Shown here: piece after piece, positions 1 through 8,054 of the stretch
Layout: the number at the start of each line of letters is the position of its first letter
How positions within the stretch are numbered: position 1 is the first letter of the stretch
The notes under the pieces: generated by a model
Told to the model about the DNA's origin: nothing
What the model saw: the letters and a program-made list of their open reading frames with translations, nothing else
The model's database searches: none
Translations under genes and position numbers: made by a program
Assembly (NCBI GenBank): GCA_012522755.1
Contig: JAAYJV010000056.1
Coordinates: 1 to 34,360 of the forward strand
Source: Candidatus Hydrogenedens sp.
Lineage (GTDB): Bacteria > Hydrogenedentota > Hydrogenedentia > Hydrogenedentales > CAITNO01
Length of the DNA stretch: 34,360 bases
Direction: 5' to 3'

Positions 1-2
1 GT

Positions 3-1181
3 CTGGAGCAGAAAAAGCTTTCGGGACAGGACAGGCTTTTTCGTCGGCTTGCACAGCAGCTGACGCATCTCATCCACTTTGAGTTTCATCAGAAGATCGA
101 AGCGCTCAAAACAGCCTATGCGCCCATGAACAGCGATTTCCGTTCCTCCCCTTTTCTGAGTAAACATGAGGATGCTTATGCCCGGGACTTCAACACACTC
201 TTTCATCATCTTCTGGAAAAGGCGAATTACAAGGTGATTTGTGAAGAGGATATCCAGCGGGCCTTTACGGAAGATGCCCTCTTTACCATACGTCTGCAGG
301 TGGACTTCGACAGCTTCGAAGAATACCACTTCTTTTACAGAGGCGCCACGGTCAAAGAAGAGACGGTCCCCACCTTTATGGGAATGCGCCAGAAGACCAT
401 CTCCTTTATCAACTATGATCGTGTGGTCATGTATATCCGGTGGAGAAAAGGATCGGAAAGTTTTCTGGAAGAGAATCCGGAGGCGGAAGGCGGCAAAGCG
501 CTGTTGAAGCTTTTCCAGAATGTGCCCCGCCCGGATCTGGAAATGCTCTTCCCCAATTCACGAGTGGGCATGCGGATCATGGACAAACTGCTTTTCGGCA
601 TTCCCGCAGCCATTACAGGCAGTATCATGGTACTGACACGGCTGAGCACGACCCTCTTCGTGCTGGGTTCAATATTCGCTTTCTGGCTGGGACTGAGCAG
701 CAAGCCCGTGGAATGGAACCGGGCAACCCTCGTCGTTATCTTTGTGGGACTGCTCACCCTGGGCACTTATTTATGGCGCCAGTTCAATGCTTTTCGAAAC
801 CGGAAGATGCGCTTTCTACAGACGCTGATCAAGCATCTGTACTTCAAGAATCTGGATAACAACACGGGAGTCATTCATCGTATTGCTGATGATGCGGAAG
901 AGGAAGAGTGCAAGGAAGCGCTGCTGGCCTATTATTTTCTGCTCACGGCTGAGAGCCCGAAAACGATCACGGAACTGGCTCAGGAGATTGAAGGCTGGTT
1001 TCTGAATCGCTGGGATTGTGTGGTGCATTTCGATATAGAAGACGCTGTGGGCAAGGTGCTGCGCCTGGGTATCGCCAAAGACGACGGAGGCCGGCTGACC
1101 GCACTGCCTCTGGAGGAAGCGCTGACTGTGCTGGAAGGACACTGGAATGAACTGGGCACAGACGAGGCGGATGGCGACTGA
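3..1181 (+). CDS. DUF3754 (TMEM143-like) membrane protein, 5' partial
   Basis: The reading frame is open from the first bases of the window to the stop at 1181, so the gene begins upstream. The ATG at 126 is internal: the codons before it read as conserved-looking protein (…HFEFHQKIEALKTAYAP) that continues smoothly into the downstream sequence. An alpha/beta-type region containing VDFDSFEEYHFFYRG precedes two probable membrane segments, at about residues 155-188 and 200-218 counted from the ATG at 126. A soluble C-terminal part of about 120 residues follows. This layout matches DUF3754, a family related to mitochondrial TMEM143, with no established biochemical function. The gene converges on the next one, with only 8 bases between the two stops. 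The family call rests on recalled motif resemblance, not a database search. Confidence 0.72.
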   Translation: MEQKKLSGQDRLFRRLAQQLTHLIHFEFHQKIEALKTAYAPMNSDFRSSPFLSKHEDAYARDFNTLFHHLLEKANYKVICEEDIQRAFTEDALFTIRLQVDFDSFEEYHFFYRGATVKEETVPTFMGMRQKTISFINYDRVVMYIRWRKGSESFLEENPEAEGGKALLKLFQNVPRPDLEMLFPNSRVGMRIMDKLLFGIPAAITGSIMVLTRLSTTLFVLGSIFAFWLGLSSKPVEWNRATLVVIFVGLLTLGTYLWRQFNAFRNRKMRFLQTLIKHLYFKNLDNNTGVIHRIADDAEEEECKEALLAYYFLLTAESPKTITELAQEIEGWFLNRWDCVVHFDIEDAVGKVLRLGIAKDDGGRLTALPLEEALTVLEGHWNELGTDEADGD

Positions 1182-1189
1182 GACAACAC

Positions 1190-4100
1190 TCAGAGAGAAG
1201 GCCGGGCTTGCGCCAGTGTATCGGCCAGTGCCTGACAATGACTCACGGAACCGCTCCGCCCCTGTTTCAGCTTCCAGACCACACGATGATCACGGGTGAG
1301 TTCAAAGAGGGCATCAGCATGATCCCCTTCCCCGCCCCGGTTGCTCACAAGAATATTGCCACTTTCCAGAGGATGGAGAGAGGCGAAAGTGCCTGAACTG
1401 ATATCGGCGAAATCCGGACCCAGGGCTTCCCAGATACGCCGTCCTTCACGATCGTATTCACACAACAAGCGGTCAGAGACTGTCATGAAATGGCCGCTCT
1501 TCAAAAAACGGATAGCGTTGGGAATCTCTTCGCAGAAAATATCAAACCAGCACTTGCCGTCAGCGTCATAGCCGCGGATGCGCTTCTCCCCTTCATATGC
1601 GACGAGATAACGGTCATCCTCCGAAAGAGCACAAGAGGACAGGTGACTTGCCCGGTCTGATGGGTCGGGCACCGGAAGACTGCGAAGTACTTCGCCTTCC
1701 GCACTCAGGACAAGCAGTCGGTTCTTGCCCGCCACGCCGAGAAGGATCTCTCCCTGTGAGAGAGGCTGACAGCTGACAATGCGATCTCCTTCGGGCAGGC
1801 TGTATTCCCAGAGGAGCACATGATCCCGGGTGATCCGTTGAAGCCCATTGTTTTGCGCAATGAGCAACGTTCCATCGTCGAGCATGAAGGCGTTGAGAGG
1901 CTCAGTCACGGGATGCTCCCAGATGCGCTCCCCTTCTTCATTCAGAATGGCAATACATTCCTTTTCCACATCCGTGATCAGAAGGGGGAAAGGGCCCCAG
2001 AGATTTTCATGCCAGAAATTACGCTTCAATCCAACGCCGCCGCTTTCCGTCCCCTGAAGGTTGGCGGGATCCACATCCAGATCGGGCCATATCAATGCGC
2101 CTTCCATCTGCTCTTCCACACGCGTATAGGCACCCAGACGCAGGGAATTGCAGTCGAGCCACAGGAATATCATGCGGCGGTCTTCTTCTGAAACGACATG
2201 CCAGTGACTGTCATCAATGAGGGTCTGTCCGATTTTTGACGCATAGGCGCCGAAACGGCCGGGAATGGTCCGGGAGCCGCCATGAACACCGCTGTAGGCT
2301 GTTGTCATATCGCCGAACATGGCTCCGGAAAACCAGAAGGTATAGTCTTCTTTGAGGGCTTCGTAAGACATGTCCTGTGGCCCCGTTTTCTCCTCTCTGT
2401 GACAGGGCAGACAACGGTTTTCGAAAATGGGTCGGATCTGACGGTAATAGCTGATGGGCTCAATATCCCCACATTCGGGTTCCAGTCGTGAGGGAGGTCG
2501 TCGCATGGCCAGAGGCGCTGTTGTGCGTTGTGCCGCATGGTGAGGAGACTCGTGGCAACCCAGACAGGTCAACTGTTCACCGGGATGAACAAAGGCGGAG
2601 GAGCGCATGGACTGCACAGCCATGAAGTCTTCGTCCAGGAGTTGAAAGATGAGCTGTTTGCCCACAGGCGCTTCGAAATAAACGCTGCCATCGGCTTCCA
2701 CAGGAACAATGCCCAATGGGATCCGCGGCGTATTTTCCCGTTCATACCCGATCATGGGATCGCCCATGGCGTGGTTGGATTTCAATATATTCTGCACGAC
2801 ACGGAGCCACTTGATCTTCCTGTATTCGGGCAGGGGAAGGTCGCTGTTGTAGACATCCATGACAGCAATGGTCGCCGGACTGCCGCTGTCTTTTGCGGGC
2901 AGCGTCGGGTTGGCCATGGGGCGGGGACGGGCCTTCAGGGGAATGGGATTGATGACTCGGAGGCGCTCATCGTGGGCACAGGGCAGAGAAGGCAGATCGC
3001 AGAGAAGTTCCTTGTTGCCGAAGCGATCCAGCAGCACCAGATTCTCCCATTCATTGCACAGATAGAAATCTTCGCTCAGGGGCCAGGGCGTGCCGTAGCG
3101 GTAATGGCGGCGGGCGGGCATCTCTGTTTCCGGAAAGGCCTCCTCCGGAGTGATCCGCCGGATCTGCGACATGTGACCGTCGTCTTCGCCCCGCAGATCA
3201 AGCATGCACAGAGAACCATAAACAGAACCATGATGAGGGGCGGCTGTGAAGATATAGCGGGGCGAATGAGGGATGGCACGTATGCCCATTTCCACCAGAG
3301 GCGCACCGAATCGGCTGTCCCGTTCTTTGCCCGTCTCGCCTTGCCAGGGCTGGTGATCCGAGAAGGTGTGGTAGGGATGGGGATAGTTGCCATGAGGTGC
3401 CCGGGCATCGCTGCCGTCGGGACCGCTGATCCAGAAGCGGGTGCCCAGACAGTTTTCCCGGTCCACATAATCCCAGCGGGTAAAGACCAGTTGCCCTTCG
3501 TTGTTGACGGAAGGATTCCATTCGCTGGTTTCAAAATAACTGAGGGGCCGGATGTCTTCGCCCCGGTCGTTCATGGAAAAGAGGGTATAGCTGCGCACTT
3601 TCAAAGACGCATCGAAACAGCGGATATAGCCGCCGCGACGTTCCGACACAAAGGCAATGCGTCCGTCGGGCAGCCAGCAGGGATCAAAATCGTTGTAAGC
3701 GCCATCAGTCAGTTGTATCAGATTGGATCCGTCTTTATTGACCTTGAAAAGATGAAAACACCGCTCCTCCGAATAGATCCATTGATGATCGGGATTGGCT
3801 GTCCAGGCGAAAAGAATGGTCTCGCCGTCCCAGGAGAGATCGGGTGTGGCGAAAGCGCCGTGATCCAGTTTCCGCCCTTTCATGGCCCCTTCCATCACAA
3901 CAGAATCTTTCAAAAGATCGATGATCTCAGGCTCTCCTTTATAGTTGGACAGGAAATAGAGACCGCCGCCGGGGAGAGCGTTGAAACCGAAATACTGAGT
4001 CACGAAATGACCGCCCTGGGAATCCTGAGTCGTGGGGTTGCTGCGGACGGAGCCTTCGAAAGTGCCCCGGGCCAGGCAGAGAATGGTATCGAAGTCCAGC

Positions 4101-5284
4101 AGTGGATTGCTCAAGACGATACGGCGACGGAGCGCACAAGCAGCCAGATACAGCTCTTTTTCCTCTTCTCTCTCCGGACGAAGCTGCATATCCTTTGCGG
4201 CCTCCTGAAGTGTTTGCAGAGCTTCCTTTTCAGGATGCAGATCGTCGGCGGAATCAAGATGATTCAAGAGGGCATCAGTCCGGCGCAGCACGGCATGAAG
4301 AGGCCTCTCCCCTTCCACTGTCAGCGCTTCGGAGTCAAAGACTTCACGTTGCAATTTTTCAGCACCGGGACCGCCGGGCCGGGAATCGGGATATTCCTTT
4401 TTGCCCATCCAGCTGTAATCATGATGCCACTGGCGCAGGACGGCATCGCCGGGCATGGGGTTGACAAGACAGGACAGATTCAGACCATGGGCGGCCCGCT
4501 TCAGCGCCTCACGCAGCGGTTGAGCATCTTCCGCAGGAGGCAGTTCCTGAAAGCTTACAGGCATGCCACCGGGTATCTGGCGCGAGGGATTGACCGTAAT
4601 GCTTCCAGCCGGACGGAGCAGACCGTCTTTGCCCAGAGGCCCCCCGTCCTTCCCCGGATCTTGAGAAGCAAAAGACCAGAAAGCCAGTGACTCCTTTATA
4701 AAAGCATTCTTCTGAAAAAACCGGGTGAGATCTGTCTCTGGATTTGTAGCCAGAAAAGCATCGGCAAGGAGCCCGTCGCAGCCGAAGCCGCCTTCCACCA
4801 GAGCGCCCCAGGACAGTTCATCCGAAAGAAATGATTTCGCTTTCGCGGGAGCCGTCTCCTCGGCAACAATATTTCCATCAACAATGATTTGTACTGTTTC
4901 ACGCTCCTGAAGGACCAGTACTTCATGCCACTTTCCATCGGTCAGGGAAAAGCTGCTGCGGACATGGTCCGGTGTGCGGCCGGGAGCATAGAGATGAAGG
5001 ATCCCGTTGCCGGGAGTGGTGAAAAGCTCCCAGTGGTGTGAGGATTGTTTCGTACCATGAGCGCAAAGGATGCTGTATTGATCCGCACTGAAGAGCCGGA
5101 CACGACAGCCCGCAACAAGAGAAAGGTACGGCTCCGCATCCTGAAAAGAAACCAGAAGGCTGTGTTTCCGTGCATCCAGACGCTGCTCTCTTTCAGCGGC
5201 AACAGGCTTTGCCCACAGCAGGGCCAGGCTGAAAAGCAGCGCGAGGCACAAGATAAAAGGGTGACGGCAATGCGATCCGCTCAT
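1190..5284 (-). CDS. Exported LamG / hydrazine-synthase-alpha-like dihaem protein
   Basis: A 1364-residue secreted protein. Residues 1-30 form a signal peptide ending AKPVAA. Residues ~40-180 look like a LamG/concanavalin-like domain (DGKWHEVLVLQ, IIVDGN). A helical linker follows to ~390. Residues ~480-610 carry WD40/PD40-like propeller repeats (DGSNLIQLTDGAYNDFDP, then LPDGRIAFVSERRGG). Residues ~800-900 resemble the middle domain of hydrazine synthase alpha. Two CxxCH haem-c motifs lie at 907-911 (CLGCH) and 958-962 (CLPCH). The last ~270 residues look like a second propeller of arylsulfotransferase/PQQ type (GTLLIAQNNG, HVLLWEY). The ATG at 5284 has AGGAG about 6 bases upstream. Such proteins are common in Planctomycetes and related phyla that do not perform anammox, so hydrazine synthesis should not be assumed. 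A periplasmic electron-transfer or polymer-associated role is inferred. Confidence 0.86.
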   Translation of the reverse strand: MSGSHCRHPFILCLALLFSLALLWAKPVAAEREQRLDARKHSLLVSFQDAEPYLSLVAGCRVRLFSADQYSILCAHGTKQSSHHWELFTTPGNGILHLYAPGRTPDHVRSSFSLTDGKWHEVLVLQERETVQIIVDGNIVAEETAPAKAKSFLSDELSWGALVEGGFGCDGLLADAFLATNPETDLTRFFQKNAFIKESLAFWSFASQDPGKDGGPLGKDGLLRPAGSITVNPSRQIPGGMPVSFQELPPAEDAQPLREALKRAAHGLNLSCLVNPMPGDAVLRQWHHDYSWMGKKEYPDSRPGGPGAEKLQREVFDSEALTVEGERPLHAVLRRTDALLNHLDSADDLHPEKEALQTLQEAAKDMQLRPEREEEKELYLAACALRRRIVLSNPLLDFDTILCLARGTFEGSVRSNPTTQDSQGGHFVTQYFGFNALPGGGLYFLSNYKGEPEIIDLLKDSVVMEGAMKGRKLDHGAFATPDLSWDGETILFAWTANPDHQWIYSEERCFHLFKVNKDGSNLIQLTDGAYNDFDPCWLPDGRIAFVSERRGGYIRCFDASLKVRSYTLFSMNDRGEDIRPLSYFETSEWNPSVNNEGQLVFTRWDYVDRENCLGTRFWISGPDGSDARAPHGNYPHPYHTFSDHQPWQGETGKERDSRFGAPLVEMGIRAIPHSPRYIFTAAPHHGSVYGSLCMLDLRGEDDGHMSQIRRITPEEAFPETEMPARRHYRYGTPWPLSEDFYLCNEWENLVLLDRFGNKELLCDLPSLPCAHDERLRVINPIPLKARPRPMANPTLPAKDSGSPATIAVMDVYNSDLPLPEYRKIKWLRVVQNILKSNHAMGDPMIGYERENTPRIPLGIVPVEADGSVYFEAPVGKQLIFQLLDEDFMAVQSMRSSAFVHPGEQLTCLGCHESPHHAAQRTTAPLAMRRPPSRLEPECGDIEPISYYRQIRPIFENRCLPCHREEKTGPQDMSYEALKEDYTFWFSGAMFGDMTTAYSGVHGGSRTIPGRFGAYASKIGQTLIDDSHWHVVSEEDRRMIFLWLDCNSLRLGAYTRVEEQMEGALIWPDLDVDPANLQGTESGGVGLKRNFWHENLWGPFPLLITDVEKECIAILNEEGERIWEHPVTEPLNAFMLDDGTLLIAQNNGLQRITRDHVLLWEYSLPEGDRIVSCQPLSQGEILLGVAGKNRLLVLSAEGEVLRSLPVPDPSDRASHLSSCALSEDDRYLVAYEGEKRIRGYDADGKCWFDIFCEEIPNAIRFLKSGHFMTVSDRLLCEYDREGRRIWEALGPDFADISSGTFASLHPLESGNILVSNRGGEGDHADALFELTRDHRVVWKLKQGRSGSVSHCQALADTLAQARPSL

Positions 5285-5307
5285 GGCTGTCTCCTGGTTG
5301 ATGCTCC

Positions 5308-5353
5308 ATAAAAAAACCGGATGGGACTCTCAAAGAAAGGCCGCATCCGGTTC
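5308..5353 (-). terminator. Rho-independent terminator of the deoxyhypusine-synthase-like gene
   Basis: Read on the minus strand, a perfect 9-bp stem (AACCGGATG at 5352-5344 pairing with CATCCGGTT at 5323-5315) encloses a 20-base loop. It runs directly into seven U residues (A5310-A5316 on the plus strand). It lies 40 bases past the stop of the gene at 5393 and about 25 bases before the start codon at 5284, so it should isolate the two minus-strand genes from each other. Confidence 0.85.
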
Positions 5354-5392
5354 ATGATATCACAGAATTGAAAGAAAAAGATCCCGCTGGCT

Positions 5393-6448
5393 TCAGTCGC
5401 TATACCGGGCAATGAGGGCATTGGCTCCAGCCGGATTGGCTTTGCATTCCAGGAGCGCATTCAGGATCAGAGGAGCCACAATGGTCGCATCAGACTCAAC
5501 CACAAACATGGGCGTCTCTTCAGTCAGTTTGTCCCAGGTGATCTTCTCATTGGGTGTTGCGCCGGAATAAGAACCATAGGAAGTGGTGGAATCGGAGATT
5601 TGACAGAAATAGGACCAGGTCTTCGCTTCTTCTTCCAGATCATAAATGATGGAAGGCACCACGCAGATGGGGAAGTCACCGGCAATACCGCCGCCAATCT
5701 GAAAGAAGCCCACTCCGGCCCCTTCAGACAGTTTGGGATAAATGTCATAGAGGGACGTCATGTATTCAATACCGCTCTTGGCTATGGACGCGCTGCATTC
5801 CCCTGTCTGCACATAGGAGGCGAAAATATTGCCGAAGGTGGAGTCTTCATGACCGGGCACCACAACAGGAAGATTGGCTTTCGCCGCGGCCAGGAGCCAG
5901 CATTCTTCCGGATCGCCTTCGTAAATCTCCGGGGGGATGGCCTGGATCACATCGTAGAAATATTCATGCCAGAAACGGCGTGTGCCCTTCTCTGTCGCTT
6001 CTTTCCACATGGGCAGAATGATCTGTTCCACAGCACGAAAAGCTTCGTCTTCGGGGATGGTCGTGTCTGTCACGCGACGGAGTCGGTCGTTGAGCAAACG
6101 GGTATCGTCTTCTTTGCGCAGATAGCGGTAATCGGGAATGTCCTTGTAATGCTTGTGCGCCACAAGACGGAAGAGCGATTCTTCGAGATTCGCACCTGTC
6201 AACGACATGCCGTGAATCAAACCCGCTCGGATAGCCGGGGCGATACTGATGCCCAACTGCGCCGAAGACATGGCACCGGCAACAGCCCAGAACATCTTGC
6301 CGCCACGCTCAATCAAACGCCAATAGGCAAGCATGGCATCGCGCGTGGAACGGGCATTGAAGTTGTGGTAATTGTGAAGAATAAAATGAAGAACAGGAAA
6401 TTCGGCACTGGCACCGCTCGGGCAGCAGTTGTTACGGGTTTCATTCAT
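5393..6448 (-). CDS. Deoxyhypusine synthase family protein
   Basis: A 351-residue cytosolic protein of the deoxyhypusine synthase (DHS) superfamily, close to the usual length. DHS enzymes use NAD and spermidine to transfer an aminobutyl group through a covalent lysine. The motif EKITWDKL (residues 301-308) aligns with the EAVSWGKI of eukaryotic DHS, which places K307 at the catalytic lysine. NAD-site-like segments include VPGHEDSTFGN (197-207) and the glycine run IGGGIAGDFP (251-260). Bacteria have no eIF5A, and related bacterial homologues act on free polyamines (homospermidine synthesis), so a polyamine substrate is more likely than a protein. The frame can be extended to a GTG at 6481. The ATG at 6448, with AGGA upstream, gives the better start. 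No polyamine genes are adjacent. Confidence 0.9.
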   Translation of the reverse strand: MNETRNNCCPSGASAEFPVLHFILHNYHNFNARSTRDAMLAYWRLIERGGKMFWAVAGAMSSAQLGISIAPAIRAGLIHGMSLTGANLEESLFRLVAHKHYKDIPDYRYLRKEDDTRLLNDRLRRVTDTTIPEDEAFRAVEQIILPMWKEATEKGTRRFWHEYFYDVIQAIPPEIYEGDPEECWLLAAAKANLPVVVPGHEDSTFGNIFASYVQTGECSASIAKSGIEYMTSLYDIYPKLSEGAGVGFFQIGGGIAGDFPICVVPSIIYDLEEEAKTWSYFCQISDSTTSYGSYSGATPNEKITWDKLTEETPMFVVESDATIVAPLILNALLECKANPAGANALIARYSD

Positions 6449-6632
6449 TTCAGTCTTGTCCTTTTTTTGTAATGCCGGCACTTCATCCGCGAAAAAAAAT
6501 GGGGATTGTCATGACCGGACTGTCGTGGGGAAATGGAAATGCAGCGGCGCATATCATAACAAATCAGACAGGCTTTTAACCACGAAGACTGAACTAAGAA
6601 AAGAGCATCAGGATCGGAGTATCACATCCTTC

Positions 6633-6686
6633 AGTGGACAAAGTGGACGGAATGGACGGAGTGGACGGATCGGGCGAATCTGGGAG
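6633..6686. repeat. 9-bp-periodic array (AGTGGACGG type)
   Basis: Six consecutive 9-base units: AGTGGACAA, AGTGGACGG, AATGGACGG, AGTGGACGG, ATCGGGCGA, ATCTGGGAG. The same period and similar units recur at 8594-8638, 8676-8711 and, inverted, at 29615-29659. The array is not in a credible coding frame. Confidence 0.8.
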
Positions 6687-6753
6687 GGTTGAATGTAAGT
6701 TACCGGATGTTACGTAAACATTTTGAGTTGTTCTATCGTCTGGTGTCATGCTT

Positions 6754-6781
6754 CCTGGGAACGCCAATTTCCACATTGGCA
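6754..6781. repeat. Dispersed repeat, terminal fragment with hairpin
   Basis: A 28-base stretch is identical to 8361-8388 and 29898-29925. It contains a perfect 6-bp inverted repeat, GCCAAT (6763-6768) and ATTGGC (6775-6780), around the loop TTCCAC. Only this end of the element is clearly recognisable here. Confidence 0.85.
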
Positions 6782-7119
6782 GACAGCGTGTATCGACCTG
6801 GAAAACCAAAAAGTATGTTTTGCGGCGTAAGGTCTTTTCTCATCTGTGTATGTCTGTGTCCATCTGTGGTTCTAAAAAACGCTGTGGTCCTCCATGCTAC
6901 TACCTGTCATCTTCTATGATTCTTTCGAAGAAGTTTATAGTGTCATCTTCATAAATCACTTAACTTCAATATCTAAAGAAAGAAAAAAGTAGTAATAGGT
7001 ACCTGTCCACTTTTTATAGCATAATCGATTTTTTATATATTTTTGCGACGCATTACTTATGATCTATTCCCGTAATTAAACCTATTGCGTAAAAAAGAGA
7101 GTAAGCCTTCGAGTTAAGA

Positions 7120-7209
7120 TTCCTGCTTTCGCAGGAATGACGCCGGGAGAGCAGGAATGACGCCGGGAGAGCAGGAATGACGCCGGGAGAGCAGGAATGA
7201 CGCGGGCAG
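7120..7209. repeat. Hairpin and 20-bp tandem repeat
   Basis: TTCCTGC-TTTC-GCAGGAA forms a perfect 7-bp stem with a 4-base loop at about 7120-7137. The right arm then continues as a tandem array: three exact 20-base units (7141-7160, 7161-7180, 7181-7200), preceded by half a unit (7131-7140) and followed by a degenerate part (7201-7209). There are no unique spacers, so it is not a CRISPR array. It resembles short intergenic palindromes seen in many bacterial genomes, here expanded in tandem. Confidence 0.88.
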
Positions 7210-7300
7210 GAGCAGTCTTTTTGTAATCAGATGGGCATTGAGAAAGAATCAGTCTTTTTCTCTTTCTTCCTTCGTGGTCCTTCGCGCTCTTCGTGACTTC

Positions 7301-7367
7301 GTGGTAAAAAGTTCATTTGGTTGCGGCTGTGCTGCGCTGTGCTCTCTGTGCCCATTGTGGTAAAAAC
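7301..7367. repeat. Flanking direct repeat, left copy
   Basis: This segment reads ...TTTGGTTGCGGCTGTGCTGC... and matches 8779-8848 in the same orientation with a few substitutions. Part of it (ATTTGGTTGCGGCTGTGC) also occurs inverted at 8055-8073. Together these copies bracket the hemerythrin gene. Confidence 0.75.
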
Positions 7368-7469
7368 CATCCCCCAACAACACCGGAATATTCCATTTCC
7401 AATATCTGTTTTTCACATATACAACGTCACCAACCTCTCCCCAACCCTTTTCAAAGGAAGGACCCCGCC

Positions 7470-8021
7470 ATGAAATCCACCAAAGAGCTTATTCAGGAAC
7501 ACGAAGGCATCTCTCTCATGCTCAAAATTCTCGATGCTGTCGTCAAGAAGGCGGAGCAGGGCGAAAAAATCCCCGCCGACGATTTGAACGGAATTGTGGA
7601 GTTCCTCACCGTCTTCGTGGACAAATGCCACCATGGCAAAGAAGAAGACTTCCTCTTCCCTGAATTGGAGAAACTGGGCATCCCCCGTGAGAACGGACCC
7701 ATTGGCGTCATGCTCTCCGAACACGAAGAAGGCCGCCGACTCATCGCCGAACTGAAGAGCGCCGTTGCCGCCTACAATACCGGTGACTTCTCAGCCACAA
7801 CAGCCATGGCACAGGCCGCCGGAGGATACATCTTTCTGCTGAACGCACACATCAACAAAGAAAACAACGTCCTCTTTGTCATGGCCGATAACCATCTGGA
7901 CACTGAAAAAGATGACTGGCTCAAAGAGCAGTTTGATATCCTGGAAGAAGAACGTATAGGCCCGGGAAAACACGACGCCTTCCACGCTATGATTGACCGC
8001 CTGGAAAAGATCTATCTCTGA
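7470..8021 (+). CDS. Hemerythrin HHE-domain protein
   Basis: A 183-residue cytosolic protein with the four-helix hemerythrin fold. The di-iron ligand pattern is visible: H11 (QEHE), H55 with E59 (HGKEE, HxxxE spacing), H85 (SEHE), and H127 with E131 (HINKE, HxxxE). This predicts a non-haem di-iron centre binding O2 or sensing oxygen or nitric oxide. The ATG at 7470 is preceded by AAGGAAGGA about 8 bases upstream, so it is preferred over in-frame codons back to 7317, which lie inside a repeat. The gene stands alone, with about 1 kb of repeat-rich non-coding DNA before it and 0.9 kb after it. No partner gene suggests its specific role. Confidence 0.93.
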   Translation: MKSTKELIQEHEGISLMLKILDAVVKKAEQGEKIPADDLNGIVEFLTVFVDKCHHGKEEDFLFPELEKLGIPRENGPIGVMLSEHEEGRRLIAELKSAVAAYNTGDFSATTAMAQAAGGYIFLLNAHINKENNVLFVMADNHLDTEKDDWLKEQFDILEEERIGPGKHDAFHAMIDRLEKIYL

Positions 8022-8054
8022 GAATCCATACTGCGCCCGCCAAGTTTCACAGTG

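Larger units (their letters stand above)
6449..7469. other. Long non-coding, repeat-rich intergenic region
   Basis: About 1 kb without a credible gene; the short open frames have no ribosome sites or recognisable protein sequence. It holds a 9-bp-periodic array (6633-6686), a fragment of the dispersed repeat (6754-6781), an AT-rich stretch (about 6940-7110), a hairpin leading into a 20-bp tandem repeat (7120-7209), and runs of degenerate 'ttcgtggt' phrases (about 7268-7320). The phrase at 7301-7367 recurs at 8779-8848. The promoter of the deoxyhypusine-synthase-like gene should lie at the left edge, but I saw no convincing −35/−10 pair. Confidence 0.7.

Noticed and set aside
126-128. ATG at 126 as the start of the first gene
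   Set aside because: The same frame is open to the window edge and its translation upstream of this ATG looks like continuous conserved protein, so the gene starts outside the window.
2528-4690. A 720-codon open frame on the plus strand
   Set aside because: It is antisense to the dihaem protein, whose signal peptide, domains and haem motifs are clear. The plus-strand product has no recognisable domain and no ribosome site.
1190-5284. Evidence for anammox
   Set aside because: Hydrazine-synthase-alpha-like domains occur in many non-anammox bacteria. No beta/gamma subunit or hydrazine dehydrogenase is present.
6594-6809. Small minus-strand frame through the hairpin repeat (…MWKLAFPG…)
   Set aside because: The same peptide appears wherever the 28-base repeat is read in this frame. 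It reflects the repeat, not a gene.
6940-7110. AT-rich stretch as a replication origin
   Set aside because: No DnaA-box clusters are visible, and there is no dnaA, dnaN or parAB nearby.
7120-7209. Possible CRISPR array
   Set aside because: The repeats are head-to-tail 20-base units with no unique spacers, and no cas gene is nearby.
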